Assembly: GCF_013141425.1 (NCBI RefSeq) | Contig: NZ_JABFRA010000011.1 | Span: 1 to 33,229 of the forward strand | DNA: 33,229 nucleotides | Source: Methylotenera sp. | GTDB taxonomy: Bacteria > Pseudomonadota > Gammaproteobacteria > Burkholderiales > Methylophilaceae | Direction of reading: 5' to 3' | Shown: in pieces, positions 7,915-15,064 of the stretch | Layout of the letters: every line of letters begins with the position of its first letter | Position numbering within the stretch: position 1 is the stretch's first letter | Translations under genes and position numbers: made by a program | Notes under the pieces: model-generated | Databases searched by the model: none | Told to the model about the DNA's origin: nothing | The model's input: the letters and a program-made list of their open reading frames with translations, nothing else

Positions 7915-9000
7915 ATGAAATGTGGCATCGTAGGTCTTCCAAACGTTGGTAAATCCACGCTTTTCAATGCGATTACCAAAGCAGGCATTGCGGCTGAGAA
8001 CTACCCGTTTTGCACTATCGAACCCAACGTTGGCATCGTAGAAGTGCCAGACACACGCATGCAAGCGCTTATCGACATTGTAAAGCCGCAACGCGTGCAA
8101 CCTGCCATTGTTGAGTTTGTTGACATTGCTGGGCTAGTGGCTGGCGCGTCAAAAGGTGAAGGTTTAGGTAATAAGTTCTTAGCAAACATTCGCGAGACAG
8201 ACGCTATTGCCCATGTGGTGCGCTGTTTTGAAGATGCAAATGTGATTCACGTTGCCAACAAAATTGACCCGCTTTCAGACATTGAAGTGATTAACACCGA
8301 ACTTGCACTTGCCGACATGGAAACCGTTGAGAAAACAGTGCAACGCGAAAGCAAAAAAGCCAAAAGTGGCGATAAAGAGGCTATCGCGCTATTAAAAGTG
8401 CTAGAAAAAGTGGTGCCGTGTTTAGACCAAGCCAAAGCAGTGCGCACGCTAAATTTAGATGCTGAAGAGTTGCAATTACTCAAACCACTTTGCCTCATTA
8501 CGGTTAAACCCGTCATGTATCTTGCCAATGTGGACGAAAAAGGCTTCGAAAACAACCCACTTTTAGACAAAGTCGTTGCGCTAGGAAAAACAGAAAACGC
8601 ACCTGTAGTCTGCATTTGCGCAAAAATAGAAGGCGAAATTTCCGAGCTAGATGAAGAAGACAAATTATTATTCTTAAGCGAACTCGGCCAAGACGAACCT
8701 GGCCTAAACCGTGTCATTCGCGCCGCTTACGATTTACTTGGCCTGCAAACCTACTTTACCGCAGGCGTGCAAGAAGTACGCGCTTGGACAGTAAAAAAAG
8801 GCGCTACCGCGCCGCAAGCCGCAGGTGTTATTCACACAGACTTTGAACGTGGCTTTATTCGCGCAGAAGTGATTCAATACGATGAATATGTTAAAAACAA
8901 AGGCGAGCAAGGCAGCAAAGAAGCAGGCAAAATGCGTCTAGAAGGCAAAGAATATATCGTACAAGATGGCGACGTAATGCACTTTAGATTTAACGTATAA
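7915..9000 (+). CDS. ychF: Redox-regulated ATPase/GTPase YchF (Obg family)
   Basis: YchF is an Obg-family P-loop NTPase that prefers ATP and binds ribosomes; it is linked to translation and oxidative stress responses. The 361 residues show the G1 motif GLPNVGKST (about 7-15), G2/G3 regions ([11 protein letters not shown] and [19 protein letters not shown]), a helical insertion (about 130-160) and the C-terminal TGS domain (from about 280, [18 protein letters not shown] to the end). Length is standard. It follows the palindromic repeat downstream of pth, the usual pth-ychF pairing, and is the last core gene before tRNA-Met and the integrated element. Confidence 0.97.
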   Translation: MKCGIVGLPNVGKSTLFNAITKAGIAAENYPFCTIEPNVGIVEVPDTRMQALIDIVKPQRVQPAIVEFVDIAGLVAGASKGEGLGNKFLANIRETDAIAHVVRCFEDANVIHVANKIDPLSDIEVINTELALADMETVEKTVQRESKKAKSGDKEAIALLKVLEKVVPCLDQAKAVRTLNLDAEELQLLKPLCLITVKPVMYLANVDEKGFENNPLLDKVVALGKTENAPVVCICAKIEGEISELDEEDKLLFLSELGQDEPGLNRVIRAAYDLLGLQTYFTAGVQEVRAWTVKKGATAPQAAGVIHTDFERGFIRAEVIQYDEYVKNKGEQGSKEAGKMRLEGKEYIVQDGDVMHFRFNV

Positions 9001-9099
9001 ACGCCATAAATTAACGCCAAATAGCAAACTAATTTTGACAATTAACGCCTAAACCACTAGAATTGCGCCCTTGCTAAAGTTTTGGCAACCGATTTATCT

Positions 9100-9176
9100 G
9101 GTGATGTAGCTCAGCTGGTTAGAGCACAGGATTCATAATCCTGGGGTCGAGGGTTCAAGTCCCTCTTTCACCACCA
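9100..9176 (+). tRNA. tRNA-Met (anticodon CAT), host site of the integrated element
   Basis: A 77-nt cloverleaf. Its anticodon stem CAGGA/TCCTG has loop TTCATAA (anticodon CAT), its T arm is GAGGG-TTCAAGT-CCCTC, and CCA is encoded. Overall it resembles elongator tRNA-Met rather than tRNA-Ile(CAT). The acceptor GGTGATG against TTTCACC leaves a T-T mismatch at the sixth pair and a G-T at the seventh. That is unusual and may mark a 3' end replaced by the integrating element. Confidence 0.93.
9162..9176. repeat. Left attachment-site core in the tRNA-Met 3' end (attL)
   Basis: CCTCTTTCACCACCA at the end of the tRNA resembles CCTCTTTCCCACCA at 32469-32482, differing by one inserted base. P4-type integrases commonly recombine at tRNA 3' ends. 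Confidence 0.5.
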
Positions 9177-9210
9177 AAATAGGGTATCACAAAACATCGT
9201 GACCCTTCAG

Positions 9211-9243
9211 AAGCCCCGAAGTTTATAGCTTCGGGGCTTTTTT
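9211..9243 (+). terminator. Rho-independent terminator downstream of tRNA-Met
   Basis: AAGCCCCGAAG (9211-9221) pairs perfectly with CTTCGGGGCTT (9229-9239), loop TTTATAG, then a run of T. It ends the tRNA transcript and separates it from the integrase promoter. Confidence 0.92.
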
Positions 9244-9271
9244 ATTGTACCTTACCGTATCATATCATTCC

Positions 9272-9347
9272 TTGACATACCCCAATTACAGGGGTAACTT
9301 ACAGGGGTAGCACTTAAATAACGGCATTTTCATGTTGGAGTTACCCC
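9272..9347 (+). promoter_or_regulatory. Integrase promoter overlapping arm-type repeats
   Basis: TTGACA (9272-9277), a 17-bp spacer and TAACTT (9295-9300) form a good promoter reading into the integrase. GGGGTA motifs lie in it as ACAGGGGTA at 9288-9296 and again at 9301-9309, with inverted TACCCC at 9278-9283 and GTTACCCC at 9340-9347. These look like integrase or excisionase binding sites, so integrase may repress its own transcription. Confidence 0.55.
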
Positions 9348-9351
9348 AAAA

Positions 9352-10596
9352 ATGGCACTTTCAGACACTTTAATTAAGGCCAATAAGCACAAAGATGATG
9401 ATGGAAAAATCAAAATACCTCCATATAAGCTCTACGATTCAGAAGGTTTATTTCTACAAGTTACCCCAACTGGCGGTAAGTGGTGGCGTTTAAAGTATCG
9501 TTTTGGAGGAAAAGAAAAATTACTATCTTTAGGCACATACCCTGAAGTATCACTAGCCGATGCGAGGGAAAGGCGAGCCTCTGCAAGAACGCTATTAGCA
9601 AAAGAACCACCGATAGACCCAAGTGAGAACCGTAAAAATGTTAAAGCTATCACAAGGTTAAATACAGAAAATAGTTTTGAACTGGTAGCGCGTGAGTGGT
9701 GGCAATCACATATGACTAATAAAGCAGAGAGCCATAAAGAAAAAGTAATAAGACGATTTGAGCTTTACTTATTCCCTTGGATTGGCAATAGGCCGATTAA
9801 CACACTTACCGCACCACAAGTATTAGAAGTCATTAAGCGTATTGAGAAACAGAATAAACTTGAAACTGCTCACCGCACATTACAAACGGCTGGACAGGTA
9901 TTTAGATATGCTGTGCAAACTGGCCGTGCTGTTCGTGATGTTACTGCTGATTTAAAAGGTGCATTACCAGCTACTGCGATTAAACACATGGCTGCATTTA
10001 CTGAACCGAAAGAAGTGGCAGAATTACTACGTGCATTTGATGGCTTCAACGGCACGTTTACAGTGCAATGCGCTCTCAAGCTATCACCTCTAGTGTTTGT
10101 TCGCCCTAGTGAACTCAGGCAAGCAAAGTGGAAAGATATAAATCTTGATACAGGTGAATGGCGTTATTTAGTGAGTAAAACTAAAACAGACCATTTAGTA
10201 CCCCTATCCACTCAAGCCATAGATATCCTAAAAACTATTCATCCTCTATCAGGTCAGGGTGAATATGTTTTTCAAGGAGGACATTCTCCACGAAGGCCAA
10301 TGAGTGAAGCTGCAGTTAATGCTGCTTTAAAACGCATGGGATATGACACCAAAAATGAAATTACTGGGCATGGATTTAGGGCTATGGCACGAACTATGAT
10401 ACATGAAAGATTAGGCTATGATGTTCCTGTAATTGAACATCAACTTGCTCACAGTGTTGCTGATAATTTAGGTACTGCTTATAACCGAACTAAATTTATT
10501 GATCAGCGTAAAGAAATGATGCAGGTTTGGGCTGATTATTTAGACGAACTTAAAGTAGGTGCAAAGGTAATCCCAATTAATAACAAGTTAGCTTGA
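9352..10596 (+). CDS. P4-type tyrosine integrase
   Basis: Site-specific recombinase that would integrate and excise the element at tRNA-Met. The 414 residues have the N-terminal arm-binding DUF4102-type domain (about 1-90, with GGKWWRLKYRFGGKEKLLSLGTYPEVSL), a SAM-like core-binding domain (about 105-200) and the catalytic domain with Arg251 (VRPSEL), His340-x-x-Arg343 (HGFR), His367 (QLAH) and the nucleophile Tyr377 (AYNRT). All catalytic residues are present, so it should be active. It starts 175 bases from the tRNA, reading into the element. A closely related but truncated integrase lies at 32668. Confidence 0.96.
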   Translation: MALSDTLIKANKHKDDDGKIKIPPYKLYDSEGLFLQVTPTGGKWWRLKYRFGGKEKLLSLGTYPEVSLADARERRASARTLLAKEPPIDPSENRKNVKAITRLNTENSFELVAREWWQSHMTNKAESHKEKVIRRFELYLFPWIGNRPINTLTAPQVLEVIKRIEKQNKLETAHRTLQTAGQVFRYAVQTGRAVRDVTADLKGALPATAIKHMAAFTEPKEVAELLRAFDGFNGTFTVQCALKLSPLVFVRPSELRQAKWKDINLDTGEWRYLVSKTKTDHLVPLSTQAIDILKTIHPLSGQGEYVFQGGHSPRRPMSEAAVNAALKRMGYDTKNEITGHGFRAMARTMIHERLGYDVPVIEHQLAHSVADNLGTAYNRTKFIDQRKEMMQVWADYLDELKVGAKVIPINNKLA

Positions 10597-10606
10597 TTCA
10601 AGTCAT

Positions 10607-11239
10607 ATGAAAAACTTCACTTTTGAAATAAATACTGCGCTTCTTTCTCAAGTAATGATTGATAAGTTACATTCTATTGAAAAAGATATTAAAACTGGAT
10701 TACGGGAATTTGGAATTAATACTGAAGATGATTTAAATAACCTTCAATATTTAATAATCTTTCACACTAACGATAATTTTAAAGATGAAGTTTTCATAAA
10801 TGGCAAACTAACGAATGCCAAAGAACTTGATTCAAGATTACTTGTTTATGGAATGGCGTTAAGTTGCTTCTATGCAGCGAAATTTACACTTGAACATAAG
10901 CCATACAGTACTTTCATAGAGTCAATATTTGAGGCTGAATCATTTTTATTTTCTCTAAAATATAAATTACCATTTAGCTCTGAGGCTATAGAAGATATTC
11001 AGCGTAATCATAGTAGTGAAATTGGCAAAAAAGGTGCATTGGCAATGTTAGCCAAGAGTGAAAAGCAAAAAGCTATAGTTGAAGTAAAGAGGTATTGGGA
11101 TAGATACCAAAAAGACCCATACATCTATGAAAGTCAGGCTGCTTTTGCAAGAGATATGATTGATAAATTTGAAATATTAAAATCTTCAGCATCAATTGAA
11201 AGAAGGTGCCGCAAATGGAGAGAGAACTTACTCAGCTAG
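10607..11239 (+). CDS. Uncharacterised protein following the integrase
   Basis: A 210-residue protein starting 10 bases after the integrase stop, so probably in the same transcript. The N-terminal two thirds are mixed helix and strand with no recognised motif. The C-terminal part (about 130-210, from SEIGKKGALAMLAKSEKQKA to the RRCRKWRENLL end) is basic and helical and resembles C termini of other small island and prophage proteins, where an SQAAFARDMIDKF-like helix is followed by a basic helix. A nucleic-acid-binding role is possible but unproven. No signal peptide or membrane segment. Confidence 0.7.
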   Translation: MKNFTFEINTALLSQVMIDKLHSIEKDIKTGLREFGINTEDDLNNLQYLIIFHTNDNFKDEVFINGKLTNAKELDSRLLVYGMALSCFYAAKFTLEHKPYSTFIESIFEAESFLFSLKYKLPFSSEAIEDIQRNHSSEIGKKGALAMLAKSEKQKAIVEVKRYWDRYQKDPYIYESQAAFARDMIDKFEILKSSASIERRCRKWRENLLS

Positions 11240-11275
11240 CTCAGTGAGCATCAAGCTAGCATAGCTATCTATAAT
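11235..11275 (+). promoter_or_regulatory. Hairpin and TATAAT box upstream of the AlpA-like gene
   Basis: GCTAGCT (11235-11241) pairs with AGCTAGC (11254-11260) around 12 nt, overlapping the previous stop codon and lacking a T tail. TATAAT at 11270-11275 is a perfect -10 hexamer, but no good -35 is visible. A weak terminator followed by a promoter for the AlpA-like gene is plausible. Confidence 0.3.
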
Positions 11276-11325
11276 AAATTTAAGATTCAATTTAAGCTGC
11301 CTTTACTTTCAAAAAGGAGCTTAAA

Positions 11326-11559
11326 ATGTCACAACAACCCATAGTAAACCCCATTCCAGATGCTTTAAAGAATTTCAGCTTATATCCAGATTGCGCACAT
11401 GTTCGCCTATCTACCGTGAAAGGTTTATTTGGCATAAGTGCAGCAACTGTATGGCGGATGGTGAAAGCTAACAAACTTAAATCTCATAAACTTACTCCCA
11501 GAACTACAACATTTAATGTTGGAGAGTTACGTCAAGTTTTAGCAGCTGCTAAGAGTTAA
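11326..11559 (+). CDS. AlpA-like helix-turn-helix regulator (excisionase type)
   Basis: A 77-residue protein with one small HTH: VRLSTVKGLFGISAATVWRM (about 26-45) followed by a basic wing and a THAT-type ending around VGELRQVLAAAK. This is the layout of AlpA/excisionase-like proteins of P4-type elements, which activate integrase or direct excision. A strong ribosome binding site (AAGGAG) lies 8 bases before the ATG. It stands between the integrase block and the replication-like gene, the usual place for such a switch. Regulator versus excisionase cannot be settled from sequence. Confidence 0.8.
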   Translation: MSQQPIVNPIPDALKNFSLYPDCAHVRLSTVKGLFGISAATVWRMVKANKLKSHKLTPRTTTFNVGELRQVLAAAKS

Positions 11560-11599
11560 GCCGATATGTTAATTTCTATTGCGGAATTGGGCTTAATTT

Positions 11600-12283
11600 A
11601 TGGCTAACCCTAATAAACCTAAGAAACTTCCTGAAACTTTTGAAGGTGGATATTCTGCACTACCTCATTCAGTGCAGGATAACCTATCTTTCACTGGTGC
11701 TACAGATAAAGCTAAATCATTATTGTTTGCTTTAATTCGGCAAGTTAACGGCAAAAATAACGGCCATATTCATCTAGCACCCCAATGGCTAAAAAAACAC
11801 GGTTATACATCAAGTAGCATTTATGTTTCACGTGCTGAATTAATAGACCGTGCATTAATTACTCAAACAAGATGGGGTGGCCTGAATAATGGTCCGAATC
11901 TATATGCCGTTACTTGGCTTGCTATCAGTAACTTCGTGGGATTGGATATTGACGAAGATGATTTCCAGCGTGGCGCTTGGGCTAGATGCAAACTACCACC
12001 TACACCAAGACGTGCAAAACCCATCAATAAAAAGCTAGAAAAGCCACACGATGACCGTAATAGCGTAACTACGGCTATCGTAAGCGTGAGTATCTCACCA
12101 TCTACGATTACCGTAGCTGAAAATGTGCTTTTATTAGCTAGTTCAACTACGACTACCGTAAACAATGTAGTTAATACCAATACGTACTCTAAGAAGCCTA
12201 AGCGAGTTGTAGGTGTAATAGGCAAAAGTGGAATTAAAAAGCCAATAGCACAAACTCCAATTGCTGGTGGGGTTGCCGTATGA
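11600..12283 (+). CDS. Putative winged-helix replication initiator with repeats inside its gene
   Basis: A 227-residue protein. Residues about 33-105 (DKAKSLLFALIRQVNGKNNGHIHLAP to NLYAVTW) read as a winged-helix DNA-binding domain of the kind used by lambda-O-like initiators: helix, wing-type strand, and recognition helix SSSIYVSRAELIDRALI. The C-terminal half is low-complexity, rich in Thr, Val, Ser and Lys, and likely disordered. The DNA for it holds three dyad repeats (12068-12161), as lambda O carries its origin iterons within the gene. A plain regulator is the alternative. The next gene overlaps its stop (ATGA), opening a coupled run of four genes. Confidence 0.55.
   Translation: MANPNKPKKLPETFEGGYSALPHSVQDNLSFTGATDKAKSLLFALIRQVNGKNNGHIHLAPQWLKKHGYTSSSIYVSRAELIDRALITQTRWGGLNNGPNLYAVTWLAISNFVGLDIDEDDFQRGAWARCKLPPTPRRAKPINKKLEKPHDDRNSVTTAIVSVSISPSTITVAENVLLLASSTTTTVNNVVNTNTYSKKPKRVVGVIGKSGIKKPIAQTPIAGGVAV
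12068..12161. repeat. Three dyad repeats, possible origin iterons, inside the replication-like gene
   Basis: ACTACGGCTATCGTAA (12068-12083), TCTACGATTACCGTAG (12101-12116) and ACTACGACTACCGTAA (12146-12161) share the pattern CTACG-N5-CGTA. The second is a perfect 5-5-5 inverted repeat and the others miss one base. A partial ACCGTAA lies at 12054-12060 and an AT-rich stretch at 12121-12145. All three share one reading frame, so protein-level repetition is an alternative. Confidence 0.5.
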
Positions 12284-12468
12284 ACAATCTAAGGAAATAT
12301 CAGAATTGTATATTTTGTGGCTTGAAATTTATGCCAGTGCAATTTGTTATTTATCGCCAACACGGTTATTGCACAGAAGGTTGTATGGCACATGAAAAAC
12401 GCACGCCCCAAAGTGCAATAGATATCGCCTATAGAAATGGTTTCCCATTAAGAAAGATTAAATTATGA
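12280..12468 (+). CDS. Small putative zinc-binding protein
   Basis: A 62-residue basic protein with CIFCGLKF near the N terminus and YCTEGC about 20 residues later, a four-cysteine arrangement typical of a small zinc ribbon. Its ATG overlaps the stop of the previous gene (ATGA), as its own stop overlaps the next start, so translation is coupled along 11600-13348. No function is recognised; such proteins in phage-like operons often bind nucleic acid. Confidence 0.65.
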   Translation: MNNLRKYQNCIFCGLKFMPVQFVIYRQHGYCTEGCMAHEKRTPQSAIDIAYRNGFPLRKIKL

Positions 12469-13091
12469 CAAATATGATTAAGAATAAAGGCTATATAAAG
12501 CCAAGCAAATGCGCACGATGTAGTTCAAAAAATAGGTTAACTCCATGTGGAGGTAAACATCTGTGCTTTGACTGTATGGAAGATTTTCGCAATGAGCGAG
12601 ATGCAACTACTGTACTAGTCAGAGAAAGTGCATTGGAAAACCAAAACCATTTGAATACAGAAGAAATTAATACAAAAGAGATTAAATTATATTTGGATGG
12701 CATGACCTCTGAAATGGTAAGTAATGATGCTGCAAATCATCGTGGGATGCTTCTAAGTTATACAGGCGTTGATTGTGCAGCCATGGCATTACAAGCCGAG
12801 ATTGATATGAAAGCAGAAAATAGTGTAGAAAAGATGTTATGTCACCTAATGGCAATGTCTTACAAAGGTTCCTTGGAAGTGATGGGGAAGGCATTTCTAG
12901 AAGATGATGTGGTAATTCAATCACAACGATTGAAAGCTTCATCAAAGCTAATGGACAGCTTTTCAAAGGCGATGTTAATCATGCATAGAGTGAAAACTGG
13001 TGGTAATCAAAATATTGTTGTGCAGCACGTAACCGTGTCTGATGGGGGTCAAGCTGTAATTGGAAATATTAAGGGAAGAGGCGAGCTATGA
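12465..13091 (+). CDS. Uncharacterised phage/island protein with N-terminal zinc-finger-like cysteines
   Basis: A 208-residue protein. The N terminus has CARCSSKNRL and CFDCMEDF, with CGG between, a likely zinc-binding CxxC...CxxC pair (about 17-38). The remainder is helical (TSEMVSNDAANHRGMLLSYTG, then a long helix KASSKLMDSFSKAMLIMHRVKTGG) and ends in a short strand-rich tail NIVVQHVTVSDGGQAVIGNI, a pattern I recognise from small proteins next to HGGxSTG genes in islands and prophages. The next gene is such a protein. The starts and stops overlap as ATGA on both sides. Function unknown. Confidence 0.7.
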   Translation: MTNMIKNKGYIKPSKCARCSSKNRLTPCGGKHLCFDCMEDFRNERDATTVLVRESALENQNHLNTEEINTKEIKLYLDGMTSEMVSNDAANHRGMLLSYTGVDCAAMALQAEIDMKAENSVEKMLCHLMAMSYKGSLEVMGKAFLEDDVVIQSQRLKASSKLMDSFSKAMLIMHRVKTGGNQNIVVQHVTVSDGGQAVIGNIKGRGEL

Positions 13092-13348
13092 AAATTAAAA
13101 TTTACCCCATGCACTGTGCATTAAGGTGCGGAGCAAAGACCAGATTAGGTCATCCATGTAAGTCACCTGCTATTCATGGCAAGGAAAGATGCCGTATGCA
13201 TGGTGGCAAATCTACAGGTAGACCAAGTACTCCAAGTAGTATATTTAGAAAAGGATATTTGATTGAGAGGCGTGAGTGGCGAAAACAACTTAAAGACATG
13301 AAAACAATGTTATTGGAATTAAATAAAATACAACTTAAACGAAACTGA
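13088..13348 (+). CDS. HGGxSTG domain protein
   Basis: An 86-residue basic protein with CGAKTRLGHPCKSPA, CRMHGGKSTGRP and a helical basic C terminus. CGA-T-x-G-x-PC and CRMHGG-STG define the small HGGxSTG family found in phages and integrated elements, likely a zinc-binding fold using its cysteines and histidine. It closes the four-gene ATGA-coupled run. Its biochemical function is not established; association with the preceding gene suggests they work together. Confidence 0.8.
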   Translation: MKIKIYPMHCALRCGAKTRLGHPCKSPAIHGKERCRMHGGKSTGRPSTPSSIFRKGYLIERREWRKQLKDMKTMLLELNKIQLKRN

Positions 13349-13386
13349 AAAATCCATTAATCATTGGCTGGGCAGAAAAGAAAAAG

Positions 13387-13437
13387 TTGTTAACAAAAAT
13401 AAAAACTGCAAGGTAACATGGTTTGTCAGATACAAAC
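13387..13437. promoter_or_regulatory. Two small palindromes before the 13452 gene
   Basis: TTGTTAACAA (13387-13396) is a perfect 10-bp palindrome. GTTTGT (13421-13426) and ACAAAC (13432-13437) form a 6-bp inverted repeat. They lie just upstream of the next start and could be operators. Confidence 0.3.
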
Positions 13438-13451
13438 TATTAGGAAAAATC

Positions 13452-13703
13452 ATGTTACTTACTTTGTTAGAAGAGTCAGCTAAGATCATTCAGTTCCCAA
13501 GCAAAAAGCGGAATAACAAAGTGACTATTGAAGCACTTAAAGACTTACTAATACTGGCAGAAAGTGGTCAGTTAATAGGTATTGCTGGTGTGGGATTTGA
13601 AATACATGAGGCTACTAGTTGCTTTGTCATAGGTGATGCTTGTGAAAGTATTTCAAATACAATTTATGAGCTTGATAAGCTGCGAAGTAGAATATCTAAT
13701 TAG
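13452..13703 (+). CDS. Uncharacterised small island protein
   Basis: An 83-residue protein. After a short N-terminal stretch (KIIQFPSKKRNN), the segment ALKDLLILAESGQLIGIAGVGFEIHEATSCFVIGDACES resembles a small group of phage and island proteins with the order A-L-x-x-L-L-x-x-A-E-x-G-x-I-x-G followed by a beta strand and a conserved glycine. No catalytic residues are evident. It is separated from the coupled operon by 103 bases with two palindromes, so it may have its own promoter. It converges with the XRE regulator gene. Confidence 0.6.
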   Translation: MLLTLLEESAKIIQFPSKKRNNKVTIEALKDLLILAESGQLIGIAGVGFEIHEATSCFVIGDACESISNTIYELDKLRSRISN

Positions 13704-13724
13704 TAGTTGCTGATATTGCAATTA

Positions 13725-13955
13725 TCAATTATTGAGAATTTTTGCCTCAACCATACCAATAAACTCTGTAGCAGTTACACCAAGATAAGGAGTTAACTTA
13801 AATATCGTTTTAATACTTGCACTATTTTGACCTAGCTCAAGTAGAGAGATGTAGTTACGCTCCAAGCCAGCTTTAAGGGCTAATGCTTCTTGAGACAGCG
13901 ATTGCTGTTTTCTTAACTCCCTCAAGACTAAACCAAATGCAACTTCTGCTTCCAA
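13725..13955 (-). CDS. XRE-family helix-turn-helix regulator
   Basis: A 76-residue Cro/C1-type repressor: FGLVLRELRKQQSLSQEALALKAGLERNYISLLELGQNSASIKTIFKLTPYLGV is a complete HTH (about 7-62). The start is a TTG at 13953-13955, supported by a good ribosome binding site (GAGGAG) about 6 bases upstream; no ATG is available. Size and sequence also fit controller proteins of restriction-modification systems, but the hsd genes are about 10 kb away, so control of the element is more likely. It is divergent from the 14201 gene, with a dyad in the shared region. Confidence 0.88.
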   Translation of the reverse strand: MEAEVAFGLVLRELRKQQSLSQEALALKAGLERNYISLLELGQNSASIKTIFKLTPYLGVTATEFIGMVEAKILNN

Positions 13956-14106
13956 CCTGACTCCTCTTCTGAAAGAGAAGTTACGGCAGATTTACATCCA
14001 AGTCCTCACAATATATTGGGAATAAATGGGTTGTTCAAGTATCATGAGCTGAATCATGCCGTAAAGTTAAAAATGACAATCACAATGGTTATGACTTAAG
14101 CGGAGT

Positions 14107-14138
14107 TACTATTCACAATATTTATTTTGTAAATAGTA
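14107..14138. promoter_or_regulatory. Imperfect inverted repeat, candidate XRE operator
   Basis: TACTATT-c-ACAA (14107-14118) and TTGT-a-AATAGTA (14127-14138) are reverse complements except for one position, around an 8-nt centre. It lies between the divergent XRE gene and the 14201 gene, about 60 bases before the latter. The rest of 13956-14200 shows no gene. Confidence 0.45.
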
Positions 14139-14200
14139 GTGTTATATCAGGCAATACCACTCCTTGCTGGTGCAATTACGATAACAAAAAAAGGGTTTAT

Positions 14201-14965
14201 ATGGGCCTCGGTAGGATTTTAAAAACACTTGTAAACCCCAAGGCAATGGCGGAAGAAATCATCCGTTTACAGGAAGTTGCTTATCAAAAGGGATCAAAGC
14301 TTTACCCAAATGCAGATCCTCATATCTTGCTTGCACATGCGTGGTTATCGCGAATGGCCGCAAGGGGGCTTGTTGACCCAGATTCATTTGCGGCTCAGCA
14401 GCAAGCCTTTATTACAACTTGGCAATTTTCAACATTATTTTGGCCTGTAAGCACACGTGCTTTAGGATTGCATTTTGTAGGTGAAGAACGCCCAGACATT
14501 ACAAAGGGATTCCCTGAGTATGGGCGGGAGTACGATTCCATTCTAATGCCATGTCTTCGCTCACTACAGGATGGAACATTCTTTGCAAAATATGAAGAAA
14601 TTAATCCGAATATGGAGTACTCACCATCAAAAGACACAGGCACTGAGTGGATATTCAAGAGTGATCCTAATAGTCATCAAAAAGACAAGGGTTATGACAC
14701 AAATGAAAATGAAGTTGCTATTCATGAACACACCAAAAGTGAGTCCGCAAATATAAATACTGAGGCAATATATCCCGTTAACCAAGCCAACGAATATAAA
14801 ATATCTAAAGGCATATCTAGTCGTGATGGTGATAACCTTATAAAAAGAGATATGGATATGTTTAAAGCTAAAGAATCCAAGATTACTCAAAATAAAAACA
14901 ATAGCAATGAAAATGAGTCGCGAGATAATGACTTCCTTAAAACACGTATTAAATCTCGGAAATAA
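14201..14965 (+). CDS. Uncharacterised two-part protein with a disordered tail
   Basis: A 254-residue protein, not recognised. The first 130 residues look folded: helical LVNPKAMAEEIIRLQEVAYQ, an HAWLSRMAARGLVDPD segment, then FSTLFWPVSTRALGLHFVGEERPD. The second half is Asn-, Glu-, Lys- and Ser-rich, low in hydrophobics and probably disordered. Start chosen by an AAGGG ribosome binding site. No signal peptide or clear membrane helix. It stands alone between the dyad at 14107 and the 15065 gene; the XRE protein is a plausible regulator. Confidence 0.65.
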   Translation: MGLGRILKTLVNPKAMAEEIIRLQEVAYQKGSKLYPNADPHILLAHAWLSRMAARGLVDPDSFAAQQQAFITTWQFSTLFWPVSTRALGLHFVGEERPDITKGFPEYGREYDSILMPCLRSLQDGTFFAKYEEINPNMEYSPSKDTGTEWIFKSDPNSHQKDKGYDTNENEVAIHEHTKSESANINTEAIYPVNQANEYKISKGISSRDGDNLIKRDMDMFKAKESKITQNKNNSNENESRDNDFLKTRIKSRK

Positions 14966-15064
14966 GCTATATCAAAACTTTATTGAGACATGTATGCAAC
15001 TGCCCTGCAGAAGCAAACTAGAACAAATATTCTCAATTAAATATTAAAAAAAGTAAGGGGTAAA

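Noticed and set aside
8247-8717. 156-codon minus-strand frame inside ychF
   Set aside because: Ser/Thr-rich shadow of the well-supported ychF gene in the opposite frame.
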